DNA of 64,000 nucleotides from Balanoglossus misakiensis (Eukaryota; Hemichordata): NCBI GenBank assembly GCA_040954595.2, contig CM082590.2, forward strand, positions 4,650,001 through 4,714,000. The letters run 5' to 3'. The position numbers were made by a program, and so were the translations under genes. Every line of letters starts with the position of its first letter. The stretch's first letter is position 1. Below the pieces are notes generated by a model. The model ran no database searches. It worked only from the letters and a program-made list of their open reading frames with translations, and was not told where the DNA came from. Positions 11,028 through 22,500 of this stretch are shown piece after piece.

Positions 11028-12650
11028 GGTTACGTTATTCACATTGTGTTGGAATACTTTAAGAATCTGGATCTGTAGCACCGCTCTGGAGTTGAACAAG
11101 TCAGCTTCGCAAATGTTCTATAATGGCGTCGTCGCCTACCTGGTCAGGTGATGTTGACAACAAGTTGGGGAAAACCCCGATAAATAAGGAAGTACACTAC
11201 AAAGGAAAGTAATGACAAGAGTTGGGTCAAAGTTCATAACGCCATAAAAGTGTGACATATACACTTCAATACTGTGGTGACGTCACGGCAGAATTCCTAG
11301 ATTTCTGTTTAAATCACTAAACTGGTTGGCACATTAAGCAGCAATTTGAATATTTATGTTTTATAACAGTACGAGCAGTGGAATGGAGTGGCCTATTCCC
11401 ACTTCAGTACAGGACATAGTCTTGCTTTGCAGACTCTTCTCGCTTCACTAGTTCGCCACTAGCGGTGTGAGAACGCGAGAAGCGAAGCCAAAAGTGTCTG
11501 GGGAGAATCACTGCATTCCATTGTGATGACGTACACACAAGACAGGCAATGAATTCAAATATTACAAAGGACCCGTGACCTAGTTGACTTTCAGTCAATG
11601 CGTGTTGTGCCAGACAGTATGTGACTGACCGACAGGCCCCGTCGAAGTTGACAGCCCAGTGCAGTATAAGATATCATATACATGTACAGTGCTGTCAACT
11701 ACAGCAGTGTCTGTAATCATGTGATTGTGAGTGAATATCATTGCACATCTACGACTACATGAATCGAGGATTTTGTTTCGTTTGTCAGTTGTGGGTGAGT
11801 TCCTGTTAGTGTTGAGAAATTTAGTATTTCCCGTCTTTGCAAATTGGCATATTTTTCCAATATGTAGCATTATAGCCAAATACCACATTCTTGCCAAATG
11901 TGCCTTAAAATTTGGAATTGTTGCATGAGAGATTGAAAATCAGAATATATTATATAGAAATGAACCCACTCTCATACAATCAATTTTAAGTGGTCAATGA
12001 CCTTTAATGTACTGTACATTAAAATAAAAGATAGAATTCATAAGATATACAAGTAGTAAAACTTTTCTAAACTATAATTCAAGTGACCATCCAAAATAAT
12101 CTATAAACTCAAAAATCTCTGGTAGAATGAAGCTGAAACAAGTGCTGGCAATTAATGATTTATCTCAAACTGATATTTTTAATCATTTCATCGCCATGGT
12201 TTAGCTTAAATTAATTGTCTTCTAGAGTAAAATTGGACCTCTATAGAAGGAAATGGGGTTGAAAGAATTAAGGTAGTTTTGTACCTTGGAAATTAAAATC
12301 TTAAATTTAGACTAAAAATGTTGGGTCATGGTGCAAATTTAAATGAGAGAACAAGGCGATATAATCTCTACCACGTTGTTTCATGAGTCACTGGACTGAC
12401 CCATCAGGAGACTAAACTGGCCAGTTTATTACTTTTTGCCTTTTAAAACACATCAACAATTTTCAAGATTAGAAATTCCGGTACTCATACCTATCAACAC
12501 TTGTTGATGTGGTCAGTGGAGGAAACATTATAAATTATGTATTTTGATGGTTTGGCTTTAAACAAAAAAACAGAAAAACATTTTTAAAATACAAAAAAAA
12601 TTATGAAACTAGCTTATCAATCTAGAATTTGTAAAGTGAGACATATTTGA
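11028..12650. other. Upstream region of ankyrin gene
   Basis: This probably holds the 5' UTR and promoter of the minus-strand ankyrin gene, but no definite TATA box or initiator can be assigned. It contains a 9-bp-arm hairpin at 11647-11699 (GTTGACAGC and complement). The rest is AT-rich and featureless to about 12650. Confidence 0.4.
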
Positions 12651-12975
12651 AGCCCCATGAGCTGCCAAATTCCACATTATTTCTCACAATAAAATACATA
12701 ATAAGATCTTCTCCCTATATCCCCATTACAATTTGCACCATCAAGGCACACTACTTGCATACCACAATAGTTGTGTACTATTTGTATGGAGGCAGATTAA
12801 ACAGGCATGGCACCCATTTAATATATCAGTTGTTCAAATTGCAACATCCATACACAATATGGCGTTGACAAGATGTTCATTTATACCTACCAGTTTAAGC
12901 TCATTTAGATGGACCAATCTAAAGTTGGAAAGTAAAATCATGAAAATAATGCAAAAAGTGGCAGCTCTTGAGGAT
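12651..12975. mobile_element. MITE, TTAA-type, degenerate copy
   Basis: It is related over its length to the element at 34288-34594. The left end AGCCCCATGAGCTGCC pairs with the right GGCAGCTCTTGAGGAT. TTAA follows on the right, and a decayed TTGA precedes on the left. TTAA duplications are typical of Kolobok and piggyBac superfamilies. Confidence 0.7.
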
Positions 12976-14439
12976 TTAAAGAAGGGCAATTGACACATGA
13001 CCCACAACACACGCACTGATAAGAACATCAGTGTAAGAACCGGGTTGGCAAACAGTTTCAGGCAAACATTGACCAGCTGTCATAAAACTGCCGGTCAATT
13101 GTATTGCTCTTTTCAACATAGAATGGCCTTCACCTGCATCTGATTACATGTTGGAGTCAGTGAGACTTCATGTGTACCAATGTCCAGTGTGTAATTGTTA
13201 TCAGCACTGCTCAACTGCATTCATACTTTTTAATTGAAACTTAAATTTTCACTATTGTTCCTATTAGCCAACATCGATTGAGTTGTTGTTCATATCAGCG
13301 CGTTCACACTCACTCATGTACTAAGTAAAGAAGTGTAAATGACATCCGTGCCTACACAAGAACATAAGTTTGGCCTTCCATTCATGAGGTTTCTGTGACT
13401 ATTGTTTATTGACATGCTGTCTGTTGAGCTTTGTGTCTTAAAGATTAAATACTGTTTGTTGTATTAGCTTTACGCCAGTAGACTTAGACGGAAACCACTC
13501 AACACACTTAATATATAGCACAGAATGTTTGTTTAGTCGACAGAAAAACACCCCACCACAATCAAGTAGCTACAAACATTTTTCAACCAGATCGCGATAA
13601 AGTCAGGAATTATCGTGAGCTACAGTTTATAACAGGTATTTGGCAAAATATTGTCGCAACCTTGGCCCCTTCAGAGCAACATTTTCTGAGTTGCCAAAAG
13701 AGGCCGTGATTTATTTCGCATGTTTTTAATTATACTAGTTTAGTATCTAGCCGTATTTTGTCCGCTTTGCTTTCAAAATTATGTCTAGAGTCATGCATGC
13801 TACTACATGCCACTGGCCCAATAGAACCTGGGAATTGTGATGTAACTAGCGTCCCTCTGAAGTCAATCCCTGACTGTTTTTCCTAGGATTGGACAAATGA
13901 TATACATGTGTATAATTAAGGATGGGTAATTTTTTTTTATTTCAAATTAGCCCCACCTTCACTATAATCTAACGCCCAATCACCAGTGTTCAGTTTATGT
14001 GATTGACTACAAGGAGGTGCTAGTTACATCACAACTTCTAGACTATTCGAGCGCTGGCGAAATGGAACCAATCAGAACGTGCGTCTCATAAATGTATCGA
14101 AATGCAAATTTTAACCGTTACTTTGCCTTGCCGATTGGTATTATTTTTTTCTACTGCAGATCGCTGTCCTGCGTGAGTGTTGGGTGATTGGTGGTGATTG
14201 GCTGCTCTGTTTCGGCCTTTGTGTAAATCACGGTCGAGGAGTGACCGTGTGTAAATGCATGTGCCCGTGTCCGCTTATTATCCGGAGACTTCAGTGGAGT
14301 CGCTCAGGTCTGACTGTCAAAAGGACACCGCTCGAACAAGTATGCAGTAAATCATTACATGTTGTGTAGAATATTGTATTTCAAGGGGTATATTTTTTTG
14401 AAAATTGGGCCAGGACAGGCCTAAATTGCAGGCCCAGTC
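12976..14439. repeat. Diverged segmental duplication, block A
   Basis: Stretches at about 13059-13220 and 13430-14350 match 21575-21760 and 21960-22500 in order; part also matches 19650-19830. Shared landmarks are AACCAGATCGCGATAAAGTC (13588 and 22070) and ATCGCTGTCCTGCGTGAGTG (14160 and 22289). No ORF is conserved between copies, so it is not obviously coding. Confidence 0.65.
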
Positions 14440-14830
14440 AGACGAAATTGTGTCTACAGCACATTATATAGCTATGTCAGCCCAGCTGTCACATATATAG
14501 CTATGTCAGCCCAGCTGTCACATATATTGTGAAAGGCTAGCGCCATACCTGCGTCACCTTGAAGGAACTCATGTCGGGTCAGAGGTCATCATTCATTTAT
14601 ATTGCATGACTCCGGTCTGCCATGTTTATAGAAGCACTGTCAGAATGACTACAAAGTAACACAGGCATGTATTTCAACAGGTGTTTTATCTCAGGCTAGG
14701 ACCTGCTGCTCATAAAAAGTTAGTTTACAACAAATCAGCGAAAAAGGTTAAATACGTGTAACCAGTAAAATTTTAAATAAAATGTCGTAATGAAAGACCG
14801 GGAATTCTCTGTTATTCGTCACACGTTGGA
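14440..14830. repeat. Diverged segmental duplication, block B
   Basis: This matches 18040-18400, starting at TGTCTACAGC and running through CATGCCTGCGTCAC-like and AATAAAATGTCGT sequence. It contains a 2 x 29-bp tandem repeat at 14467-14526 that is single in the other copy. Confidence 0.65.
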
Positions 14831-16967
14831 TAACCGCGTGTGTCATGAAGAAATTAACTTAACGTTAAGTAGTGCGTAAAACGGATAAACGCTGAGTACG
14901 TTCAAGGTGGCATTCCATGAAAAGTTGTGACTTTTGCCAAATTTTACTTTTTTACATAAATCGGTAGGTCTAATACTGATCCACATTCTGACAAATGCGT
15001 CTTGGCGGAAATGGTGCATAATCACTTTTTCTGAATGAGTCCTCAGCTTAAGAAATAGTTGTCGAAAATGCAAATTGCCGTTTTTCTCAGTTTTCATTTT
15101 CGCTGCTTTTGACAACTTCAGAAGAATTTAGCTTCGCTCTGCGTTGGCCGAATTTGCTCAAATTTTAACAGGGGATTGTGTATAACCCATCTAGCAATAC
15201 GAAATTTGTTTAGTCGATAAAGTGTTCCTGGCGGGAATAAACTCGGATTCAATACAACTCACTGTGAATTTGATCAAATTTCCTAAAAATCTAACTTTCA
15301 AACGCTGTTACTCCTCAATGGAAGCAGATAACGCAAAACAAAAGTTTCTTTTTTGCTCGTTTTGAATGACATATTTAGATGCATGATGCATGATCAACTT
15401 TCTACCTAATTTCAATTGCATGACGTAATATAAAAAAAAAATAGTTTTTTTAACCCCAAAACGCCACCATTTTCGGGGGTCATTAAAATGTGCAACTCAA
15501 ACAAAAGTACAAAAACTAAGCTTCCAGAATATGTATGGTTCATAGGGGTTTTAAAGTTGTCTTTAAAAGTGTGGCATAAAGAATCTATCCCAGTACTATG
15601 GTGACGTCATTCTAAAATGCATGCTTGTTTTAAACTACCAAAATTATGTTGTTGTTTTTGACAGATACTGGCTTCGCTCAGACCAAATCGTTATCATACA
15701 ACACCTGTATTTACTAATGTGTTAGTATTCTAACTGAATATGAGCCAGTATTTCCATTAATGAAAACACATGCAGAAACGGGTTTTAACTGTTTGGCCGG
15801 AACTATTTTTGAGAAGTAACGTGCTTTATCATCACACTATGTTGTATGATATCCAAACCAGATGCAACTTTGTTTTGTTACAGATATAAAATAAGGCCGC
15901 ATTATTTTGCAAAGACTCTAAACTCGTCGATCAAAATCACACTAACGCATAACGTGTGGCTAACGGACAGTACGCATTTTCAGGACGTTCAGATCCTGGT
16001 CGCTCATAAATCATCCCGGCTGTATAGTCCAAAAATCCACAGACTGCAAACAAATGATTTTCCAGCCTATTTCTGAAAAAATGTCAATGCTTACTAAAAT
16101 GTTGATATATCTTAGCCAGATTCCTCTGGAAACAACTTGCTACACAGCGGAGCGAATAAGGAGTGGACGACCGTTCCCTTGCGAGCGACGCACGGGACAA
16201 TGGACTCTAGTGGAAAGAAGGGTTGTACTGTAGGGTTATAGAATTTGTAATCTCTTTGTCAAAGCTTGCAGTCTTGCCATGTTGACCGTAACATTAGAAC
16301 TTCGCCGGGATTTCACAATGCGAAATCATTGTAAAAATATATTATTTTGAAAGAAAGCAGAATATTTTTTTATTTGAATGTGGAGCATCCCATTTGAATA
16401 ATTTTACAGCCTACGTTGATCACCTGATCGATAAGTTACCAACATGGCTATACTCCAGCGACACCCACGCGACAGGTTCACACATCTTGGCGTGAAATTG
16501 TTTATCTCAACGGGCGCATCTTTTCAAAGGATAGCGTTTTTTTAAAGGTATGCATGTATGTTTGACCGATATCGCGCTGCATTCTGGTAATGTGACAATA
16601 TTTTCACTCCTTGCTGCACAACTCAAAATATGAAAAACATGTGCATACATTAGCTGAATACAACGCGATATTGGTAAAACTTGTTGTACTATCTCCTAAA
16701 TAATGCCCATAATGTAATATGTAAATGGGTCTCTGAGGAAATGACGGTTGTAAAAGAAATGCTGGAGTGTCCAATGAATGTGTCGTTTAGGATAGACTCA
16801 GAAACGCGACAAAACCCCTTTGCAATGTAAACAAAAATGCCGACATGCACTCTGAACTCGCACCTGTAAAACAAAAAAAAGCAATAGTCGTCCATCATGA
16901 ATAAAGATTATTCATAAAATAATATTGTAGAAGTTATGGATTTTAATTAAGAATACCTCTTGCCAAC
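14831..16967. other. AT-rich DNA, no gene recognised
   Basis: A 90-codon minus-strand open frame at 15115-14843 has no recognisable motif. Imperfect inverted sequences (ACCGATATCGCG near 16566 and CGCGATATTGGT near 16664) suggest an old short element. Nothing else is supported. Confidence 0.4.
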
Positions 16968-17098
16968 CTACATCTTCTTTTCATAATCTCGAATAAATTC
17001 AATAATCCTTGTGGCATCATTTCCAACTTCCATAAACGAACTAATAATTGCAACATTAGCTAACTTTAGTCTTGAACTCAATTCCACTGGACGTCGAC
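16968..17098 (-). CDS. Candidate 3'-terminal exon, unknown protein
   Basis: A minus-strand acceptor (TGTATGCAG at 17107-17099) is followed by an open frame, phase such that two bases complete a split codon, reading RRPVELSSRLKLANVAII and ending DYEKKM then TAG at 16970-16968. The composition looks coding-like, and RRPVELS resembles the tail of an ankyrin repeat. No upstream partner exon was found to the right, and nearby sequence belongs to the duplicated mosaic. It could be a relic of a second ankyrin gene, or chance. Confidence 0.3.
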
Positions 17099-17351
17099 CT
17101 GCATACACGCTCAGAATAGCCATGGAACGACAGAGCAAACAACTTTGATAACAACGGAACTTTGTGTGGTTTCTCACTGTCCCCTGTTGCCCCGCACAAA
17201 TGGAATTCAACAAAACCACTCGACACCATTTATTGCAACCAGTGTTTATTTTTACGCACATAAAATACCCCAGCTGTAATATATAAACATATAAAGCTAT
17301 AAAATCTGAATCTTTTCCTCCCTATAAATGAATGTTATGCCAATCAGCCTA

Positions 17352-17503
17352 GTAATATAGAAATAATGGACGACGCCCTGACCATAAACGTTTGTTTATG
17401 GGCAAGGGCGAGGGGAAAGCCAAAAATTCATGGGCGAGGCTTCCGAGCCCATGAATTTTGGCTTTACTCGATCAGGGCGGAGTCGGTTATTTCCATTATA
17501 TTA
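17352..17503. mobile_element. Foldback element, about 150 bp
   Basis: The sequence is a near palindrome. Outer arms GTAATATA and GACGCCCTGA-like sequence pair with TCAGGGCGG and TATATTAC. The inner arm GCCAAAAATTCATGGGC pairs with GCCCATGAATTTTGGC. No ORF. Confidence 0.75.
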
Positions 17504-18039
17504 CCAATGAAGTCAAGAAAAATTACATCACTGCAGTAATCTAATGAAAAGGCTTCCACAAAACATGTGAAATGATCTTCTGTTTGAAACAAACTTCAAT
17601 ATAGAGATCACAGAGTACACAGCACGAAACCACAGGCACATTTCAGTAAATACTTGTAACGGTTGCTTTTCACTATCTGTCCCAGTAGGTCTACGTATGT
17701 AATAATTGCTGTTACAGGCCTTGTAAGGTTGATCAGATATAAGACGTCTGGTATTACAGGTGTGTATACAGGGATGTCATTTCTGACTGTATATAGTGCT
17801 GTGATCACATGAATGAAACAGTGGAGTGGAGTATGAATGCTACGTACATGGTGTGTTCGTGTCTGTGTTGAATTGACAGGTCGTTCGGAAACATGGGTCC
17901 ATTTAGCCTCGAATACAGGCACAGTTGTTTGTACATTGGTTACAATTCTCTGTCGATATGGCTTTCCACGGTACTGTACATGACCTCTATTTGAAGTCTG
18001 TACAAACAGTGATTGGACAGGCAAATATTTGAGGCCCTG
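17504..18039. other. No gene recognised
   Basis: A 138-codon minus-strand open frame (18024-17608) lies here but has no family motif and no splice or poly(A) support. It is treated as chance. Confidence 0.35.
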
Positions 18040-18400
18040 TCATGTTACTGTGTCTACAGCGCTTTATATAGTATAGCTGTCAGCCAAGCTGTTATATTAA
18101 TTGTGAATGACCATCCCTATGCCTGCGTCACATTGAATGGACCCATTTCGGGTCAAAGGTTATCCTTTTATATGCTGTCAATCCAGACTGCCCTATTTAC
18201 AGATGCATTGTCAGAATGATTACAAAGTAACACAGGCAAATATTTCAACAGGTGATTTACCTGAGGTTGCTCATAAAATTATGCTTTTAATATACCAGCG
18301 AAAGAGTTTATACGTGTAACCAATACATTGAAAATAAAATGTCGTTCAGCAGAGACCAGGACTTCTCCGTCATTTTTGTCGCACGTACGTATATTCTGTT
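18040..18400. repeat. Diverged segmental duplication, block B'
   Basis: Partner of 14440-14830, same orientation. Confidence 0.65.
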
Positions 18401-18584
18401 GAAGAAAATAATACATCAATAAGGCCACACATCAAGTAGGTTTAATTGATTGACATTAAAATAATAAGGCTAACTGACTTGCCGCAAAGTTTTCGCATGA
18501 TATTATAAATCATATGACACTACAGTAAAAGTCAATTGGTTTAAATATGAATTAAAAATAAACTAGACTTACTTAGAGCAGTTG

Positions 18585-18700
18585 TTGTCACTGCCAGGTT
18601 TTATTGCATTTGATGTGAAGCGCCAGCATCCTAACATATAACGTAATGTCGGCTACCTGGTCAAGTGAAATTCGAGGAACGTCACATTCCGATAAGAATA
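18585..18700. repeat. Relic of ankyrin gene first-exon flank
   Basis: This resembles 10935-11190: GTCACTGCCAG, TTGCATTTGATGTGAA, the CTACCTGGTCAAGTG site and CCGATAA..ATAAGGAA sequence occur in the same order. About 130 bp containing the start-codon exon are missing here. It suggests a second, decayed copy of the ankyrin gene's 5' end. Confidence 0.5.
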
Positions 18701-18954
18701 AGGAAATAAAAAATCGAGAATTTTGACAAAAATTAGTGACACTTATAATTTGGCGCTTGGTAGGGGCATGAAAATATCATATTCATTTATTGTTTATTAA
18801 AATTCGTTTAATTGCGAAATGAGAACATTTCGTAAGTCAGGTTTATGACTATGCGTACGGGTCACAATCCCGTCGGTAGGTTTGATGTGAAGACCATTCA
18901 AACAGTATTGCAGTATTTGTGAGCTATTAAACTTTCCCGCTTTGTTTTGTGCTT

Positions 18955-19984
18955 TTGTTAACTGGTACGGTGCGCCATGTGTATCCGATAGGCTGCAGTT
19001 GTATGCAATGTTAACTTGGTTTGTGAACAATAGGACAAATATGTACATTTTTATTATAAATACTTGAATATTTTCATGTTAAGAAGAGTTTGGCTTTCCC
19101 CCCACAGTCCTTCCTTGACGATCTCCGGGCATAGGCGGACAGCCCTGGAAGCATTCACTTCATTTCAAACATGTACACAAAAGTTAAATCATTGCAACTT
19201 AAGTCGCAAACTCAGTACACTCAACATAGATTTCTAAATGACACGCCATCAAAACGATTGGATCTGCATACACAGTCACGACACTAACTCAGTGACAGTC
19301 TAATGCAACCAACTTCATAGCAACGGCATTGATAACAAACACCACTTGGCAGGATTTATTGCTGTCAACGTCTGCCTTGCACGAATGAACTTCGAGCGAA
19401 ACCACTCGACACTATTTACTGTAACCAGTGTTTGTCTTTGCAGACGCAAAAAAAACCTTCCAGCTAAATATAAAGACATACAGTTTAATGGCTGTCAGAA
19501 CCACGTCAAACAGTCTCAGACAGGTCAGCCCAAGTTTGGATTTCCATCCGAGTACTACTGTAGTCCCCTCTCTGGGCGCACACAAAGTCAATCGGATACA
19601 ACGTTCTCACATGTTCAATGTTGTCAAGTGAGATAAAGCATTGCTAGCAGTTATCATAGCCGTAGAGAATGGCATACACCTGGATTTGATTACATTTGGA
19701 GTCAGTGAGACTCTTTGTGTGCCAGTGTCAATTGTATCATGTTCATCAGCACCATGTACACTCGTACATTTTGACTACAATTTAATACACCATTGACCAG
19801 CCTCAATAAAACTGTCAGCCACTTCTTTTGTATTGCTCTTATCAGCGCTCCCCCTTTGGTTCAATGTAAACAAACGCGGAGGATATCTTTGCCAACACAT
19901 GACTACTTTATAATAATAACATTCTCAAATTTGACCTTCAATATATGACGTTTGGGACTATGTACATTAGGGTTTTTGTTGTTG
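18955..19984. repeat. Tandem duplication unit, copy 1
   Basis: It begins AACTGGTACGGTGCGCCATG and contains GTCCTTCCTTGACGATCTCC near 19108. The same order recurs at 19985-21930 with high similarity, apart from a roughly 900-bp insertion in the second copy. No conserved reading frame is evident. Confidence 0.75.
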
Positions 19985-20611
19985 AGGATAAACTGGTATG
20001 GTGTGCCATGTGTATCTGATAGGCTTCAGTTGTATGAAATATTAACTTGGTTTGTGAACAATAGGGCAAATATGTAGTTTTTTATTATAAATACATTTAT
20101 CACATAAACCGGCCCTGATCACCAGCTGTGTGATGTAGACCAGGACAGATCAAAAATCCAGATCACCCCTGTGTTACCTCATCAACCGCAACTATTTCCA
20201 CCGATTCGCCGTAGCTTTGTTGTCAAACAGAAACAGTACGTGTAGCGCGCGGCATTTACAATTCAGAAATGAAATAAAGAAATGACGGTTCCATGACAAT
20301 ATTGCTTTGTAAGCTCAAAACAGAAAGGTGGAATTTGGAAAGAAGACAGTCGACGCAACGATCATAGACGATCGTGGCTGTCAAAGTTTTGGGTCAGGTA
20401 CACATAGCCTAGGCTAGGCGCAAGTCCGGTACGTTCCGAGTCGAATCAGTGTGGGGAATTGTTTCGAGCCAGTTCAGCGTGACGACTGAACCTCTCTATT
20501 CCACCTGTCAACGAAATGTATAAGACGTGGCAACAGGTTGCAGTAAAATTGTTAGAGAATCGATTACATTTGTGTAAGGCTGAACTTCGAGCGAACGGAA
20601 CTCAACGACTT

Positions 20612-20703
20612 GTTGGGAGATTTTGTGAATGATCAGCGATAGTTCATCATTTGCGTATATGCAAATGATGAACTATCGCTGATCATTCATAAAATCTCCC
20701 AAC
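20612..20703. repeat. 92-bp near-perfect palindrome
   Basis: Arms of about 43 bp start GTTGGGAGATTTT and meet at GCGTATATGC with almost no spacer. Only a few mismatches are visible. Could extrude as a cruciform. Confidence 0.9.
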
Positions 20704-20835
20704 ATATATCTCGTGGGGGGAAATAATCCTGCTCAGTAAAAATACGACGCCGCTCCAAAATTGTTGCAAGATACTGAATTTTTTTAGTAATGCCTCTTCT
20801 AACGAACAATAAGAAGACTGTTCATGTGATAAATA

Positions 20836-20993
20836 TATAATCCCATGATATCTTTCTTTGTTTAACGTCATCGTATACTCGTGGTTTTCGCGGAAGCGTA
20901 CAACTTCTCGCCTGCAGCTCGAAGTTGCATTGCTCCGCGAAAACCACTCGTATACGATGACGTCAAACAAAGAAAGATATCATGGGATTATAT
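20836..20993. repeat. 158-bp near-perfect palindrome
   Basis: Arms beginning ATAATCCCATGATATC pair with GATATCATGGGATTAT; inner arms include CGTGGTTTTCGCGGA. The centre is near CTGCAG. The two overlapping open frames, one per strand, encode look-alike peptides only because of the symmetry. Confidence 0.9.
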
Positions 20994-21959
20994 GTAAGTA
21001 TATTTTCATGTTAAGAAGAGTTCGGATTTCCCCTCACAGTCCTTCCTTGACGATCTCCGGGCATAGGCGGACAGCCCTGCAAGCATCCACTTCATTTCAA
21101 ACGTGTACACAAAAACTAAATCATTGCAAATTAACTCTCGAACTCAGTACACTCAACACAGATTTCTAAATGACACGCCATCAAAACGATTGGATCTGCA
21201 TACACAGTCACGACACTAACTTAGTGACAGTCTAAAGCAACCAACTTCATATCAACCGCATTGATAACAAACACCACTTGGCAGGATTTATTATCTGTCA
21301 ACGTCTGCCTTGCACGAATGATCTTTGACCAAAACCACTCGACACTATTTACTGTAACCAGTGTTTGTCTTTGCAGACGCAATAAACCCTTCCAGCTAAA
21401 TATAAAGACATACAGTTTTATAGCTGTCAGAACCACGTCAAACAGTATCAGACAGGTCAGCCCAAGTTTGGATTTCCATCCGAGTACTACTGTAGTCCCC
21501 TCTCTGGGCGCACACAAAGTCAATCGGATACAACGCCCTCACATGTTCAATGTTGTCAAGTGAGATAAAGCATTGCTAGCAGTTATCATAGCCGTAGAGA
21601 ATGGCATACACCTGGATTTGATTACATTTGGAGTCAGTGAGACTCTTTGTGTGCCAGTGTCAATTGTATCATGTTCATCAGCACCATGTACACTCGTACA
21701 TTTTGACTACAATTTAATACACCATTGACCAGCCTTAATAAAACTGTCAGCCACTTCTTTTGTATTGCTCTTATCAGCGCTCCCCCGTTGGTTCAATGTA
21801 CACGAACGCGGAGGATATCTTTGCCATCACATAACTACTTTATATAACATTCTCAAATTTGACCTTCAATATATGACATTTGTAGATTAGGTATTGTTGT
21901 TGTTTAGGATATTCCGATCTGATGGTTCGGAATTAATTTTCATACAGTCTTGTAATTAG

Positions 21960-22500
21960 AAGCTGTGCTCCTTGAGAATTAAACATAGTTTGTTCTATTT
22001 GCTTAACCCGTATAGACATTGACCAAAACAATTCCACCACTATCAAGAAGTATACAAATACTTTACAACCAGATCGCGATAAAGTCAGGAATTAGCTAGA
22101 GTTCATACAGCTGTTTGACATGCATCATCGCAACCACGGCCCCTCTAAGGACACTAGTTCCACGTTGGCAGAAGAGGCCGTATTTATGAATCGAACTCTA
22201 TCCAATCAAAACGTGTTTCTCAAAATTGTGTTCATATGTAAATTAAATCCCTTCTTTGCCTAGCCGACTATTATTCTATTTGAACTGCAGATCGCTGTCC
22301 TGCGTGAGTGTTGGGTTATTGATGGTCATTTGCTGCTTTTTCGGCGACGGTGTAAATCACAGTCGAGGAGTCGAGTAGTGACCGTGTGTTTATGCATGTG
22401 TTCGTGTCCGCTTATTGACCGGAGACTCTAGTGGATTCGAAAAGGCCTGGCTGACAAAAGGACACCACTTGAACCAGTCAGTACACAGTAAACTATGACA
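21960..22500. repeat. Diverged segmental duplication, block A'
   Basis: Partner of about 13430-14350; see landmarks there. Confidence 0.65.

Larger units (their letters stand above)
20094..20998. mobile_element. Insertion carrying two long palindromes
   Basis: This is defined by comparison of the tandem units: the first unit lacks it. It contains palindromes at 20612-20703 and 20836-20993. TTTATCACATAA near 20096 and ATGTGATAAAT near 20824 are inverted, suggesting a composite of nested elements. No ORF with a known transposase motif is seen. Confidence 0.6.
19985..21930. repeat. Tandem duplication unit, copy 2, interrupted
   Basis: Matches copy 1: 19985-20093 equals about 18955-19062, and 21000-21930 equals about 19070-19984. 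The interval 20094-20998 is extra. Confidence 0.75.

Noticed and set aside
17608-18024. 138-codon minus-strand frame
   Set aside because: No family resemblance, no codon-pattern evidence, and it overlaps no splice signals.
20683-21169. Two similar 95-103-codon frames on opposite strands
   Set aside because: They are similar because they read the two arms of one palindrome.
19346-21563. Similar 96-100-codon plus-strand frames at 19346 and 21261
   Set aside because: They lie in a recent tandem duplication and diverge by frame shifts at the N-terminal side; no motif or splice support. Similarity reflects DNA duplication, not conserved protein.
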